A DNA stretch of 56,008 nt, taken from positions 1-56,008 of the IMG/VR virus record IMGVR_UViG_3300009155_005254; one strand, written 5' to 3'. This document shows positions 1 to 9,329 of the stretch, one piece after another (within the stretch, counting starts at the first letter, position 1; every line of letters starts with the position of its first letter). The translations under genes and the position numbers were made by a program. Under the pieces are notes generated by a model. The model did no database searches. It saw only the letters and a list, made by a program, of their open reading frames with translations, and had not been told where the DNA came from. The DNA is from a virus.

Positions 1-2
1 AA

Positions 3-554
3 TATGTAACATTTACAGATGGATATTTGACTAATTATTCTTTAAATTATAGATTAGGAGAATATCCAATTGTTGATATAAAAGGAGTTATTTTTAATTG
101 GCCAGCTTCTCAAATATCATTTACCCCAAAACCAGTAAATTTAAATACATTTAATGTCGGAGATCCATGCTTTATTGATACAAATATAGGAATTTTTAAT
201 GAAAATAGAGTACAGTCTTTCGTAACTAATATTGATATCAACCGTATTCCTAATTATACTATTGGTAATTATTCACCAGATACTGTATACATTCAATACC
301 CAATAAAACAAGAACTTTCATTTGATACTAGCGCAAGCGATACTGTATTTGTAACAAATCTTCGTAATTTACCAAATTCAGGGTATATTAGTCCTGATAC
401 TAATCAATACATATCAATAAAAAAATATCAATCTAATTTAAATTTAGCTACGTTTAATTTACCCAATAATATCCTTACTAACTTAAATTCTACATTTAGT
501 AACGATAATGAAGCTCAATTTAATCAAAGAAAAGTACTATACCTCCAACCATAA
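3..554 (+). CDS. Putative virion (tail-region) protein, 5'-truncated by window edge
   Basis: The reading frame is open from the first bases of the window with no preceding stop, so the N-terminus lies to the left. About 183 residues are visible. They are rich in Asn, Ser, Thr, Ile and Tyr, with many short beta-like stretches, no membrane segment and one cysteine. That composition suits a tail or baseplate subunit, but I recognise no family and the virion role is inference. A TTG at position 27 is in frame but should not be used as a start, because coding continues upstream. A 42-nt AT-rich gap separates it from the next gene. Confidence 0.5.
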   Translation, partial: YVTFTDGYLTNYSLNYRLGEYPIVDIKGVIFNWPASQISFTPKPVNLNTFNVGDPCFIDTNIGIFNENRVQSFVTNIDINRIPNYTIGNYSPDTVYIQYPIKQELSFDTSASDTVFVTNLRNLPNSGYISPDTNQYISIKKYQSNLNLATFNLPNNILTNLNSTFSNDNEAQFNQRKVLYLQP

Positions 555-596
555 TTTTTAGATTTTTTATAATATATATATTATAATATAGTAAAT

Positions 597-1097
597 ATGA
601 CATTTAATGACCTACTTAATTCGCCAGTATTTTTTGATACTCTTATTAAGGATGATATATTTTTTAATTCTTTAAAAGATAAATTCCCAGAAATTTTAGC
701 AGATCTTACAAGTGCAAGAGACAATCCAAATTGTAGCTGCAAAAATAAAGTACAATCTTATTTACGAAGTTCTTATAAAAAAGATAAAGAATTTTTCAAT
801 GATTTCATTAATATTTCAGAAATTAAAGATCTTATAGAAAAAAATAAAGAAAAATTATCAACTACTTCATATGGAAAGTTGCCGACTGTAGCATTTCCTC
901 CTGGATCGCCTATGCCATTTACAGAAAAACAGCATTATAATCCAAATTTACCACGTACAATAGGTAGGGTATTTGAGATAGGAAAAACAGAAGAAGATTG
1001 GCAAAATTTTGTAGAAAAACTTTATGAAGAAAAAATTCTTTTAAGATCATTTTCAATTGTTGAAAAAGAAAATAAATTAATTGTTTATCTTATTTAA
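597..1097 (+). CDS. Hypothetical protein, 166 aa
   Basis: Not recognised. The protein is charged and probably helical in its first half, with a CSC motif near residue 48 following NPN. A proline-rich patch lies around residues 99-118, and a compact alpha/beta C-terminus follows. There is no signal peptide or membrane segment. The start ATG lies downstream of TATAAT-like sequence (582-587) but no clear -35 box. It is probably co-transcribed with the membrane gene that starts one base after its stop. Position next to a virion-like gene hints at a structural or assembly role, but nothing in the sequence shows this. Confidence 0.6.
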   Translation: MTFNDLLNSPVFFDTLIKDDIFFNSLKDKFPEILADLTSARDNPNCSCKNKVQSYLRSSYKKDKEFFNDFINISEIKDLIEKNKEKLSTTSYGKLPTVAFPPGSPMPFTEKQHYNPNLPRTIGRVFEIGKTEEDWQNFVEKLYEEKILLRSFSIVEKENKLIVYLI

Positions 1098-1098
1098 A

Positions 1099-1395
1099 AT
1101 GTTTTATCAATTCTTAGCGTATTTGTTTGCTTGCTTAGGGATAACTTATGCTTGGAGTGATACTGATATAGCAAGACCTTTTCGTAATTTTATAGCTAGA
1201 ATACCTTATATCAGAAAACCTTTACTTTGTCATGAATGCTCTAGTTTTTGGATATCTTTAGCTGTTAGTTTTTTTATTAATCCATTTGATTTATTAACTT
1301 ATGCTTATTTTAGTAACTTATTGAGTGCTTTTTGTGGATTTTTTATTAATCTTTACTTTGTTAGAAACCAATTAGTAAAGTATAAAGATTATTAA
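1099..1395 (+). CDS. Small membrane protein with CHECSSFW motif (DUF1360-like)
   Basis: 98 residues with an N-terminal hydrophobic segment (about residues 3-18) and two more hydrophobic stretches after residue 50. Between them is the motif CHECSSFW, resembling the short Cys-containing loop of DUF1360-type phage and bacterial membrane proteins. Function is unknown. The ATG at 1099 follows the previous stop by one base; an upstream in-frame TTG at 1081 would overlap that gene and is less likely. The stop overlaps the stop of the convergent minus-strand gene within a shared TTAA. Confidence 0.55.
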   Translation: MFYQFLAYLFACLGITYAWSDTDIARPFRNFIARIPYIRKPLLCHECSSFWISLAVSFFINPFDLLTYAYFSNLLSAFCGFFINLYFVRNQLVKYKDY

Positions 1396-2201
1396 TCTTT
1401 AATTTTCTTAATTCGGTCTATTAATTCAAACAACTTAACTTTGGGTATATCTGAGATAGAGTTTAAATTTTCTGCATTATCAAATTTATCTTTAATTAAT
1501 CTTTTCTTGAGAGTATCAAAATTTATACCTTTTTCTTTCATAACTTTTTCTAGTAATGATTGAGGAGAGGTTGGATTTTCATTTATAGATGAAGAATCAT
1601 CAATGAGTTTTGCATCTCCAAGTTCTTCTTGTGATACAATATTAATCTTTAAAAAATTACGAACACAACGAACAAATGCTCTATTCTCAGCAATAGCAGC
1701 CAAAAAGAATTTAGCAAAACTCTTTGTGTTATTTAAAGTTGCATCAGCAAGAGATTCAAAGACTACTTCTTTTCCACCAGTTTCATAATTTGGTAACCAA
1801 GTAATCCTGCAACTGGTTGCAAAATAATTTTCAGAAGCTGCAACTACTTTATATTCAACGCTAGTATAACCTCTGATTTGAGCCAGTTCTTTAATTCCAC
1901 CTAAAAGAATAAGCAAATCTTTATCTTGAAGTTTTGAAACATCTGTTTCTTGAGTTTTTTGACGATTAGGAACAAGATGCTCTATTTTAACCATCTTACG
2001 CCAATTAATTGTTCCGTCATCATTAAATACATAATTAAGATTATTATCTTCAACAAGACCATATTGGTTTCTGGTCATTAATCTTGGAGGTGTAACTTTC
2101 GTACTAATTTGCTCTGGCTGACTAGTAACAGTTACTCCTTCAAATAATTCCGAACTACCAATTGAAATCGTATTTTCTTCTGATTTAATCTTAGGACTCA
2201 T
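1392..2201 (-). CDS. Conserved phage protein, possible ssDNA-annealing (Rad52/Erf-like) protein
   Basis: 269 residues. A central alpha/beta region (about 95-195) has a basic helix reading AENRAFVRCVRNFLKI followed by VSQEELG. This resembles the helix of Rad52/Erf/Sak-type phage annealing proteins, where an AETRA-RALR pattern precedes an acidic EL motif. The N-terminal 60 and C-terminal 70 residues look like flexible or helical tails, and the tail ends in a basic coiled segment. Its position at the distal end of the replication cluster fits a recombination role, but this is inference from a weak motif. The start is supported by a promoter with exactly 6 nt between -10 and ATG. Confidence 0.4.
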   Translation of the reverse strand: MSPKIKSEENTISIGSSELFEGVTVTSQPEQISTKVTPPRLMTRNQYGLVEDNNLNYVFNDDGTINWRKMVKIEHLVPNRQKTQETDVSKLQDKDLLILLGGIKELAQIRGYTSVEYKVVAASENYFATSCRITWLPNYETGGKEVVFESLADATLNNTKSFAKFFLAAIAENRAFVRCVRNFLKINIVSQEELGDAKLIDDSSSINENPTSPQSLLEKVMKEKGINFDTLKKRLIKDKFDNAENLNSISDIPKVKLFELIDRIKKIKD

Positions 2202-2207
2202 TTAAGA

Positions 2208-2236
2208 ATGATACTATGGATTATATTTTAAGTCAA
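2208..2236 (-). promoter_or_regulatory. Sigma70-like promoter placing +1 on the start codon
   Basis: Reads TTGACT, 17 nt, TATCAT, then exactly 6 nt to the ATG at 2201. The predicted transcript would be leaderless. Confidence 0.75.
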
Positions 2237-3379
2237 CTTAAAAATATGAAAATTATCTGCTTCTTTCCAAAAGTCTGGATTATCTATCACTTTATTACCA
2301 TTACGATTAATCCAATCATATTTGGATGTAAATTTGCCTTTTGATGAGAATAGTGTTCTGCAAGATTTATAATAAAGATTATTTATATCTTGTATTTTAG
2401 TATCTTCTTTAGTCTTGTGTTTTCTATTAACAATTAAATTATAGTCCATATAGTCTAATTTAAATTTATTTAAAATTTCTTCTGGTAAAAATGATAAAAG
2501 TACATAATTTATTGAGTTATTTTTTAGTAGTTTAACGAAATTAACATCATTATCTTCTTCAATTATATAAATTAATTGATTAATATTATTTTTATATTTT
2601 TCTATAATATCCTTTTTTATTGGTTTATTTGTAAAGATAATAGTTTTTTTGTGAGAAATTATAAGTTCTAAGGCTTTTTCATTAAAAAAATAATCCATCC
2701 TTACGATTGGATTTTCTACTGGTATTGAGCTTGGGTCTAAAATTTCATCTGGAATAATTTCAAAACTTTTAACATTAAAATCTATTCCAAAAAATACAGT
2801 TTCTGGTATACTATTATATTTTATATTTAGAAGTTGTAAAATTGATTTAGCAATTTCTTCTGGTTTAATTGTATCAATAGATTTAGGGTTTTCTACTTGA
2901 GAGTAAGATGGTTTTTTATTACCTATTCTTTCGTATCCTTTTAATAAAATATGTTTATTTTTATCTCCAAAATGTGGACCTGCAACATTTGGATTGCTTA
3001 TGCTATAAATTGAAATGATTGGTTTATCGAAATATGAAGCCAAATGAACGCAAAAACTATCCGCACCAAAATGTAGACTAGAATTTTCTATTAAATAAGC
3101 TAATTGATTTATATCGGTTTGACCTAATAAATTAATAACACCATTTAATGGTTTTTCATCTTTTGTTCCAACTTGAATAATATGTATATTTTGTTTAGAT
3201 AAATATGGATGTATTATTTCTATTACTTCTTGCCAATAAGAATAATTTCTAGAATCATATGGAGTTTGGGCTTGAAGGGTTATATATTTTTCTAATGGTA
3301 ATGGGAAAAATTTAGTATAAATAAAAGGCTTATCAATTTTTGAACCAGTATTAGTTGCGTATGTATCTAAAAGTCTCAT
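2228..3379 (-). CDS. GT9 (heptosyltransferase-like) C-terminal half plus unknown C-terminal domain
   Basis: 383 residues. Residues about 1-180 match the C-terminal Rossmann half of GT9 heptosyltransferases: an IQVGTKDE strand, an LLGQTDINQLAYLIENS helix, then the donor-site segment GADSFCVHLASYFDKPIISI. Residues about 195-383 form a second, unrecognised domain ending in aromatic, basic sequence. The GT9 N-terminal half is missing here but present at the C-terminus of the upstream gene (3394-5310), so one GT9 enzyme appears split over two proteins. A -10-like TATCAT sits exactly 6 nt before the ATG, without a clear -35. It probably transfers a sugar to a phage- or host-surface acceptor (inference). 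Confidence 0.65.
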   Translation of the reverse strand: MRLLDTYATNTGSKIDKPFIYTKFFPLPLEKYITLQAQTPYDSRNYSYWQEVIEIIHPYLSKQNIHIIQVGTKDEKPLNGVINLLGQTDINQLAYLIENSSLHFGADSFCVHLASYFDKPIISIYSISNPNVAGPHFGDKNKHILLKGYERIGNKKPSYSQVENPKSIDTIKPEEIAKSILQLLNIKYNSIPETVFFGIDFNVKSFEIIPDEILDPSSIPVENPIVRMDYFFNEKALELIISHKKTIIFTNKPIKKDIIEKYKNNINQLIYIIEEDNDVNFVKLLKNNSINYVLLSFLPEEILNKFKLDYMDYNLIVNRKHKTKEDTKIQDINNLYYKSCRTLFSSKGKFTSKYDWINRNGNKVIDNPDFWKEADNFHIFKLT

Positions 3380-3385
3380 TTATTT

Positions 3386-3391
3386 ATGATA
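3386..3391 (-). promoter_or_regulatory. Candidate -10 element upstream of GT9 C-half gene
   Basis: TATCAT lies exactly 6 nt before the ATG at 3379, matching the leaderless spacing used elsewhere in the window, but no good -35 is present at 17 nt. Confidence 0.35.
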
Positions 3392-3393
3392 TA

Positions 3394-5310
3394 TTAATTC
3401 AATTCAAATTCTATTTTATCTAAACCATTATGTAGATAATTCAAATTTCTTTGAGTACAAGTATATGGTAAATAAGCAATATCAAAATACCCATCATGTT
3501 GATTATTGCCTTCTAACCAAATTAAATTATCCATAATTGGATTATACTCTATCCATCTATGGACATACGGATTACCTTGTAAAATATCTTTGTATTGAGA
3601 TTTGGTTGCCACATATAGACTATAATCTGGATATCTATTTTTAATAGATTTAAATAATGCAGTACTTAAGAAAATATCTCCAGAACTTTCTGGCATAACA
3701 TATATAATTCTACCTTTATCATTTGGGTCAAGTAAATCCTCAAATTTTACTTGCTTTTGATCTTCGCTTTCTTTTAAAGCTACATTTCTAAAGTAATTTT
3801 CAACATCTTGTCTTTTTGCTCCTTTTGATAATTCTGACATCCAATATTGATGTCCAGAATCATTACGATCAATATTTTTCATTTTTAATATATTATGATA
3901 CATACATATCAACCATTCTGCATCATCTAAGATATTAGGAATTTGAAAATAAGGATCTTTTTTATCTTCTGAGTTTTGTTTTATTTGATCCCAATCAATT
4001 AATTTTTGATTATCAATAAAATTTTCTATAGTTTTACCAACATTACTAATTGCAAAATTTTTAACAGTCCATTCTCTAGCTTTTTTACCAATTTCTTTCC
4101 TTTGATGAACTGGCATTTTATATACAATATTTAATTGTTTCGCTATTGATTCTGGAAGAGTTGAAGCTTTAATAAATTCTGTTCCGTGCTCTCTATATTC
4201 TATCCAATCTAATGATAATGAGTTTGCTTCTGGTTCGCACATTTCTTCTCCACAAGAATAATTAGTAACTAATGTAATTAATTCGGTTAATTTGGCTTCT
4301 TGAATGGGTATTTCTTGTCCTCCGCTAGTGAATGGATGACAATAAACATCCATTAAATTATAAATTTCATTCAGTTGCGATTCTGTTACTCCAAAATGAA
4401 CATTTGTTGTTGTTTGAGATTTCTTTGATCCGCAAAATTTACAATCTAAATCTTGGCCATTAAAATTTTTAATTTCATAATTTCCACAACTTTTACATAC
4501 GTATGTAGTTAATATTTCATTTGGATTTACGCCAACTTCTTGAGCTAATTTATGAATATTCCATCCTTCTCCCCAGTGAGTATGTAAAAGAAGATATGTA
4601 TTTTTAATTTCTGGATTATTTTTTTTCCATAAAGCGTAACCTTGAAGTAAATTTGGAACACTTTTTCTTAATTGATTTCTGAATACAAAACCAATAACAA
4701 ATGCATCTTGAGGAATACCATACGTTTTTCTAAGTTGATTTCTATGGAAATCTGATAAACGATAAAAATCTTTATCTTCTAAAGATCCATGCATAGTTTT
4801 TACATGACTATACCCAAGTTTATGGAGGGCTTTGGTAGCGAAACTACTCCAAATCCAATAATTTTTAATTTTAGGAGCATTAGTAATTGCGGATTGAAGA
4901 ATTGGAAGTGAATCTAATGTAGTCCATATTACTGATGAGATTTTATTAAACCAAGGCTTTTCTATAGCAAAATCTACTCCCCATATATCTTGCACGGCAA
5001 AATATACATCTGGTTTTTCTTCATTAATAACTCTATCTAAATAATGTGCCCCGTAACTTGCCATTCTAGCTAAGTTGGGATCTTTATTTAATTGATCTAA
5101 TTCTTGCTGAGTATTAGGAAGTGAACCTACTGATTTCCAAGGGGTCTTTTTAAATTCTGGATTATCATAAGTCATTCCACAACAATAATGTACTAAATTA
5201 TATTTATTTGTAGAATATAAATATTTAAGTAAAGATCTAGCATTTCTACCAAAGCCTGTTTTAGCCAAGGCAAAATCTGTTTGTATTAGAACTTTCTTTT
5301 TTCTTTCCAT
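3394..5310 (-). CDS. GT4 glycosyltransferase with zinc-ribbon insertion, DUF4214-like segment and GT9 N-terminal half
   Basis: 638 residues with a composite architecture. A GT-B/GT4 glycosyltransferase occupies about 1-430, with GFVFRNQLRKSVPNLLQGY and SGGQEIPIQEAKLTELI in the donor site. Inserted at 272-293 is a four-cysteine zinc ribbon (CKSC and CKFC). About 460-515 resembles a DUF4214 repeat (GHQYWMSELSKGAKRQDV). Residues 528-638 match the N-terminal half of GT9 heptosyltransferases (ESSGDIFLSTALFKSIKNRY). The matching GT9 C-half is the next gene, 14 bases downstream. I chose the ATG at 5310, which overlaps the upstream stop as TAATG. A two-enzyme sugar-transfer module is likely; the acceptor is unknown. 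Confidence 0.7.
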   Translation of the reverse strand: MERKKKVLIQTDFALAKTGFGRNARSLLKYLYSTNKYNLVHYCCGMTYDNPEFKKTPWKSVGSLPNTQQELDQLNKDPNLARMASYGAHYLDRVINEEKPDVYFAVQDIWGVDFAIEKPWFNKISSVIWTTLDSLPILQSAITNAPKIKNYWIWSSFATKALHKLGYSHVKTMHGSLEDKDFYRLSDFHRNQLRKTYGIPQDAFVIGFVFRNQLRKSVPNLLQGYALWKKNNPEIKNTYLLLHTHWGEGWNIHKLAQEVGVNPNEILTTYVCKSCGNYEIKNFNGQDLDCKFCGSKKSQTTTNVHFGVTESQLNEIYNLMDVYCHPFTSGGQEIPIQEAKLTELITLVTNYSCGEEMCEPEANSLSLDWIEYREHGTEFIKASTLPESIAKQLNIVYKMPVHQRKEIGKKAREWTVKNFAISNVGKTIENFIDNQKLIDWDQIKQNSEDKKDPYFQIPNILDDAEWLICMYHNILKMKNIDRNDSGHQYWMSELSKGAKRQDVENYFRNVALKESEDQKQVKFEDLLDPNDKGRIIYVMPESSGDIFLSTALFKSIKNRYPDYSLYVATKSQYKDILQGNPYVHRWIEYNPIMDNLIWLEGNNQHDGYFDIAYLPYTCTQRNLNYLHNGLDKIEFELN

Positions 5311-5855
5311 TACCAAAGTTCGCTATCTTCTTCTTGATTAGTCGCGCTAACTTCTTTGATTTCTTTTGTTGAATTTTTAGCTTTTTTAATAGCTTCGATC
5401 CGTTGAGTTTCAAATACTGAATTTAAAGAATAAGTTAAAAATTCTTTCAATAATCTTGCTTCATTAAAATAAAAACCAATTAAATATGATTGTTTATTTT
5501 CTACATTTTGCTTATCTTCCTTATTTACGCTATATGAAAAACCAACTTGTTTTTCATCTCTAATATATGGAGCTAGTTTAATTTTTGTAATTTGTTTTTC
5601 AGAGGTATGGTATGCGGAAAATTCTACATTTCTTTCTAGAGCATCAAGAAGTCCAGCTGCTTCTGTTAATGAAAATTTAACCTTAACACTTTTATTTGGA
5701 TTATTTTGATTTTCTGAAAAAGATCCAATCTTCTTGGCTTCATTCCAAGAGCTTTGCTTGATTAATGATCCCCATACGGAATTATCTTTTGAATTTACGC
5801 TGAAACTACAAGCCGTGCCTGTATTCTTACTATTTGGTTTATAAAATGATATCAT
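5310..5855 (-). CDS. Putative ssDNA-binding protein with acidic C-terminal tail
   Basis: 181 residues and no catalytic motif. The N-terminus reads YKPNSKNTGTACSFSV and has alternating beta-strand pattern (KVKFSLTEAAGLLDALERN, FSAYHTSEKQITKI). A helical region about 130-170 is followed by an acidic tail ending EEDSELW. A beta-rich core plus acidic tail is the usual plan of single-stranded DNA-binding proteins (whirly/PC4-like or OB), and the gene heads the transcript just downstream of the polymerase. I infer an SSB-like role; no family match can be asserted. The upstream promoter has an 8-nt gap to the ATG. Confidence 0.45.
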   Translation of the reverse strand: MISFYKPNSKNTGTACSFSVNSKDNSVWGSLIKQSSWNEAKKIGSFSENQNNPNKSVKVKFSLTEAAGLLDALERNVEFSAYHTSEKQITKIKLAPYIRDEKQVGFSYSVNKEDKQNVENKQSYLIGFYFNEARLLKEFLTYSLNSVFETQRIEAIKKAKNSTKEIKEVSATNQEEDSELW

Positions 5856-5863
5856 ATTACTTT

Positions 5864-5892
5864 ATGTTACTATGTATATTTAGAAATGTCAA
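5864..5892 (-). promoter_or_regulatory. Sigma70-like promoter, 8 nt before start
   Basis: TTGACA, 17 nt, TAACAT, 8 nt, ATG (5855). The -35 overlaps the 3' end of the polymerase gene. Confidence 0.7.
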
Positions 5893-8471
5893 TTATTTTT
5901 ATCTGTCTTTTTTAAATCATTTAATTTCATATAAATTTGATGATCTTGAATAGCTATTAAGTCACCAAATATACAATCATCTCTTTTTGAGCCCTTCGCA
6001 ATAACAATATTTCCCTCTTCAAAAGCTTTATTATTCAATAATTTATTATTCTCGATATTATCATTGAATATTAATACGCTAATTGAGCTGGTTTCATCTG
6101 ATATTTTTAACCTTACATATCTAGTTTTCTTTTCATTTTTAGATACGCCAGTATATACTTCTTCTATTTGACCAACAAATGCTACTTTGCTATTAACTGG
6201 TTCTTGTATAATATCGCTAATATATTTAAGATTTTCTCTCTTCTCTGCAAAGATGTCTCTTAAATTTTTATTATATGTATACCCCAAAAGCTTCTTTTCG
6301 TAATACCAGTTAGCAAAACTTTCGCTTTTGCTGTTCTGATTATAGATTTCAAGATATGGGGCATATTTTGCTTTGATAGTATTTAATCTTGTATCTTTAA
6401 TAACTAAATGATTCTTTTCATCAGTAAACTTGTTAAGATGCTTAATAATTTTAATTAAGTCATAATCAAACTTGTCTGCGAATGAAATTGAATACTTCTT
6501 CTCTTTAGCGGTTAAAATATTCCATAATTGAGCTTCTAATACGATTTTACTTCTAGATTGATTAAAGCCACTTAATGCTCCTGCTTGAATCAATGAGGAC
6601 AATACTCCAATATTAAGATTCGCTTCTTCGGCTGCTTGGAAAATTTCAAATTTATTAGAATATTTATTTCTAAAACTATTTAATTTTTCAATAGATTTAT
6701 CACTAATTCCTTTGATAGATAATAAGCCGAATCTAATGTCTTTATGTTCTATTGAGAAATCCATTTCTGATTTAATAATATGAGGTGGGAGAAGCTTGAT
6801 ATCAAATTCATGCATTTCTTTTTGAATCTTGGAAATTTCACCAATTGGATCTGGTTCGTTTCTAGTCATTTTTAATAAAGATAAAAAGAATTGTTGAGGA
6901 TAATTGAATTTTAAATAAATTGTTACAGCTGCTAAAGCTGCATACGCCAATGAATGACTCTTATTAAATGAGTAGTTAGCGGAATCTTCTAAAATTTTCC
7001 ATAGAATTTCTCCTACTTCTTTAGGTATTTTATTTTCTTTAATCTTTGATTCGATCTTCTTTTTCCAAGCTTTAATTTCTTCCGTTTTCTTTTTACCTAC
7101 TATTCTTCTTAGAATTTCTGCTTCATCTAAAGTAAATCCGATCTTGTTTGCCATCTTCATCAATTGCTCTTGATACAATGCTACTCCACCAGTTTGTTTT
7201 AGAATGTCATCAAAGAACGGATGAATACTTTCTGATTGTTGATAATTTGTATGAGCAGCATATTTATCTACGAATTGTAATGCTCCAGGTCTTGCTAAGG
7301 CTAATACTCCACTAAGTTCTTCAAGATTCTTCGGTTTTACTTTTTGGCAAACTCTAAAATTTGTCTCCGCTTCAATTTGAAATAAACCATGAGGAGATTT
7401 TAAATCTTGTAGATTTCTATAGATAGATTCATGATTTAAATCAATATCTTCTACTTTAATACCGATGTTTCTACAAACATCATCTACAACCGACACGCTT
7501 CTTAATCCCAAGATATCAAGTTTAATATTAAATAAACTAACCCAATTCATATCAAAACTTGAAACTGGTTCTTTATCAGAAGAAAATTCTGTTGGACATA
7601 CTGTTTCTAAATCATAGTAAGAAAGTAGAACTCCTGATGGATGAACTCCTTTATTTTTAATTAAATCTCTTAATTTTAAAGCAATTCGAAATGTTTCTTT
7701 ATTCTCATCGCACCAATCTTTAAATTTTTCTACTTCTTCATATGCAGTATTAATATCTTTAACTTGACCGAATACTTTTGGAATCAAAGAAGATATATTA
7801 GTCATTTCCTCTTCCGTCTTTTCTCCAACAATCTTTCCGCATTCTTTAATTAAGAGTTTTCCGCTCAAAGTATTAAGAGTTAAGATTTTGCTAGTTTTAC
7901 CTTTAAATTTAGATTCTAAATACTGTAATACTTTTTGACGATTATAATAACAAATGTCCAAATCAACGTCACACATCAAACTACCATCAAGATATGTTAT
8001 TTCATCAATAACCTGCTTTTTAGCTCGAATCTTGGATATAAATCTTTCGAAATAAAGGTCATATTTAACTGGATCAATTCTAGTTACGCCAACTAGATAA
8101 AGAATAAGTGAACCAGCTGCGGAGCCTCTACCGAGTCCAACTGGTATATTATTTGTTTTACAAAAATTAATAACATCCCATACTAATAAAACATAATCTG
8201 TGAATCCTAGTTCTTTTAATGTTTCTAGTTCGTATTTCGCTCTATCAATATATTTCTTATAATCTTTATTATCTTTTTCTATTTTTAACTCTTTGAAGCC
8301 ATTTAAAGCTAATGCTCTAAGAAAATCATAATTAGAGACATCTTCGCTAATATTAAGATGCCTTTTTAAAGAACCATCAATATTAAACTCTGGAAGTCTT
8401 ACTCCATGCAATCCAAGATCAGTTGTAGTAAATTTGTTACAAAATAACTCGTCTTTTAAAATATTACTCAT
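5889..8471 (-). CDS. dnaE: DNA polymerase III alpha subunit, polymerase core lacking the PHP domain
   Basis: Replicative C-family DNA polymerase, 860 residues. The palm/finger motif GLGRGSAAGS is at about 113-121, and the catalytic aspartates are in MCDVDLDI (Asp168, 170, 172). The third-carboxylate region LDILGLRSV is near 325. A thumb/finger region, a helix-hairpin-helix (IKGISDKSIEKL) and a C-terminal OB fold (about 750-820) follow. It begins right where bacterial DnaE leaves the PHP domain, and that domain is a separate gene (9330-10076). The short C-terminus lacks a recognisable tau-binding domain. ATG 8471 was chosen over 8486 because AGAGGA lies 5 nt upstream; either start overlaps the preceding gene. 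Confidence 0.93.
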   Translation of the reverse strand: MSNILKDELFCNKFTTTDLGLHGVRLPEFNIDGSLKRHLNISEDVSNYDFLRALALNGFKELKIEKDNKDYKKYIDRAKYELETLKELGFTDYVLLVWDVINFCKTNNIPVGLGRGSAAGSLILYLVGVTRIDPVKYDLYFERFISKIRAKKQVIDEITYLDGSLMCDVDLDICYYNRQKVLQYLESKFKGKTSKILTLNTLSGKLLIKECGKIVGEKTEEEMTNISSLIPKVFGQVKDINTAYEEVEKFKDWCDENKETFRIALKLRDLIKNKGVHPSGVLLSYYDLETVCPTEFSSDKEPVSSFDMNWVSLFNIKLDILGLRSVSVVDDVCRNIGIKVEDIDLNHESIYRNLQDLKSPHGLFQIEAETNFRVCQKVKPKNLEELSGVLALARPGALQFVDKYAAHTNYQQSESIHPFFDDILKQTGGVALYQEQLMKMANKIGFTLDEAEILRRIVGKKKTEEIKAWKKKIESKIKENKIPKEVGEILWKILEDSANYSFNKSHSLAYAALAAVTIYLKFNYPQQFFLSLLKMTRNEPDPIGEISKIQKEMHEFDIKLLPPHIIKSEMDFSIEHKDIRFGLLSIKGISDKSIEKLNSFRNKYSNKFEIFQAAEEANLNIGVLSSLIQAGALSGFNQSRSKIVLEAQLWNILTAKEKKYSISFADKFDYDLIKIIKHLNKFTDEKNHLVIKDTRLNTIKAKYAPYLEIYNQNSKSESFANWYYEKKLLGYTYNKNLRDIFAEKRENLKYISDIIQEPVNSKVAFVGQIEEVYTGVSKNEKKTRYVRLKISDETSSISVLIFNDNIENNKLLNNKAFEEGNIVIAKGSKRDDCIFGDLIAIQDHQIYMKLNDLKKTDKNN

Positions 8472-8688
8472 CGTCTTCCTCTTCATCTTGTTTGTCTATA
8501 TTATCTATTTCTTTATTGAACGCTGATAATCCAGTCGCTAATATCTTCATCGAAGCTCTATCTTTTAAGCTAAAGAATACATCTGCCTTACCTTGTTTTT
8601 TGCCTTTTTGAACAGTGATAAGAAGATATTCTATTCCACCATCTTCTAATTTTTGGATTATATCGTAAATATCGTCTAGTGATGCCAT
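8464..8688 (-). CDS. Small acidic-tailed replisome-associated protein, 74 aa
   Basis: Not recognised. A compact alpha/beta core (MASLDDIYDIIQKLEDGG, IEYLLITVQKG) ends in the acidic tail DEEEDDE. It sits between the proofreading exonuclease and polymerase genes, 1 nt after the former and overlapping the latter by 8 nt, so it is translationally tied to the polymerase. I infer an accessory replisome role, perhaps an adaptor between exonuclease and polymerase. The tail resembles those of two other small proteins in this cluster. Confidence 0.6.
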   Translation of the reverse strand: MASLDDIYDIIQKLEDGGIEYLLITVQKGKKQGKADVFFSLKDRASMKILATGLSAFNKEIDNIDKQDEEEDDE

Positions 8689-8689
8689 A

Positions 8690-9328
8690 TTATACCTCTA
8701 ACTGCCACTTCAATTTATTCCATACTTTTAAATTCAAGTCAAGATCATTAATGGCATCATGAAGTTTTTCATAATCATGCTCTATTCCATTTTCTTTTCC
8801 TAGGAAAGTCAAAGAACTTTTAACATTCTTTTTTCTAGTATGAAGAATTTTATACTGATATTCTATTAAATTATCTTTTGAATTATAAGGCATCTCATAT
8901 TTTATGCCTCTAGCTATCGCGTTTGTATCAATAAACTTATCTACAAGATGATGCCAATTGCAGCCCATATATTTATAATACTCTTTTATAAGATAAATGT
9001 CAAATCCAAGAGTATTGTGTCCAATAATATAATCTGCATTATCTAGCCAATCTTTAATCGTTGGAAATATTTCTTTTGGATCAAAACCCTCCTTTTGAAC
9101 TTTTTTATGATCATATCTTGTAATTCTCGCCGCATCTTGACTTATTTTTAAATCTGTTTGCCATTTTAAATAAAAATTCTTTTGATCAATTTTCTTATCT
9201 CCTTGAACCTTCAGCATCGCAATTTGCCAAGGTAAATTATGACAAAAATTTAAACAAAGATTAAATGTTTCACAATCAATAAAAACTAATTTTTTATTTT
9301 TATCGTATCTTAAAAGATGTTCGTCCAT
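8690..9328 (-). CDS. dnaQ: DnaQ-like 3'-5' proofreading exonuclease (epsilon type)
   Basis: About 212 residues with the DEDDh exonuclease pattern. Motif I is VFIDCETFNLCL (Asp and Glu), motif II is HNTLGFDIYLI, and motif III is HDAINDLDL (His and Asp five residues apart). All four acidic ligands and the catalytic His are visible. It should remove mismatched 3' ends for the polymerase encoded two genes on. The ATG at 9328 directly follows the stop of the PHP gene (TAATATG); an upstream in-frame ATG at 9367 would overlap that gene by 38 nt and is less likely. The order PHP, exonuclease, polymerase mirrors domain order in PolC. Confidence 0.85.
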   Translation of the reverse strand: MDEHLLRYDKNKKLVFIDCETFNLCLNFCHNLPWQIAMLKVQGDKKIDQKNFYLKWQTDLKISQDAARITRYDHKKVQKEGFDPKEIFPTIKDWLDNADYIIGHNTLGFDIYLIKEYYKYMGCNWHHLVDKFIDTNAIARGIKYEMPYNSKDNLIEYQYKILHTRKKNVKSSLTFLGKENGIEHDYEKLHDAINDLDLNLKVWNKLKWQLEV

Positions 9329-9329
9329 A

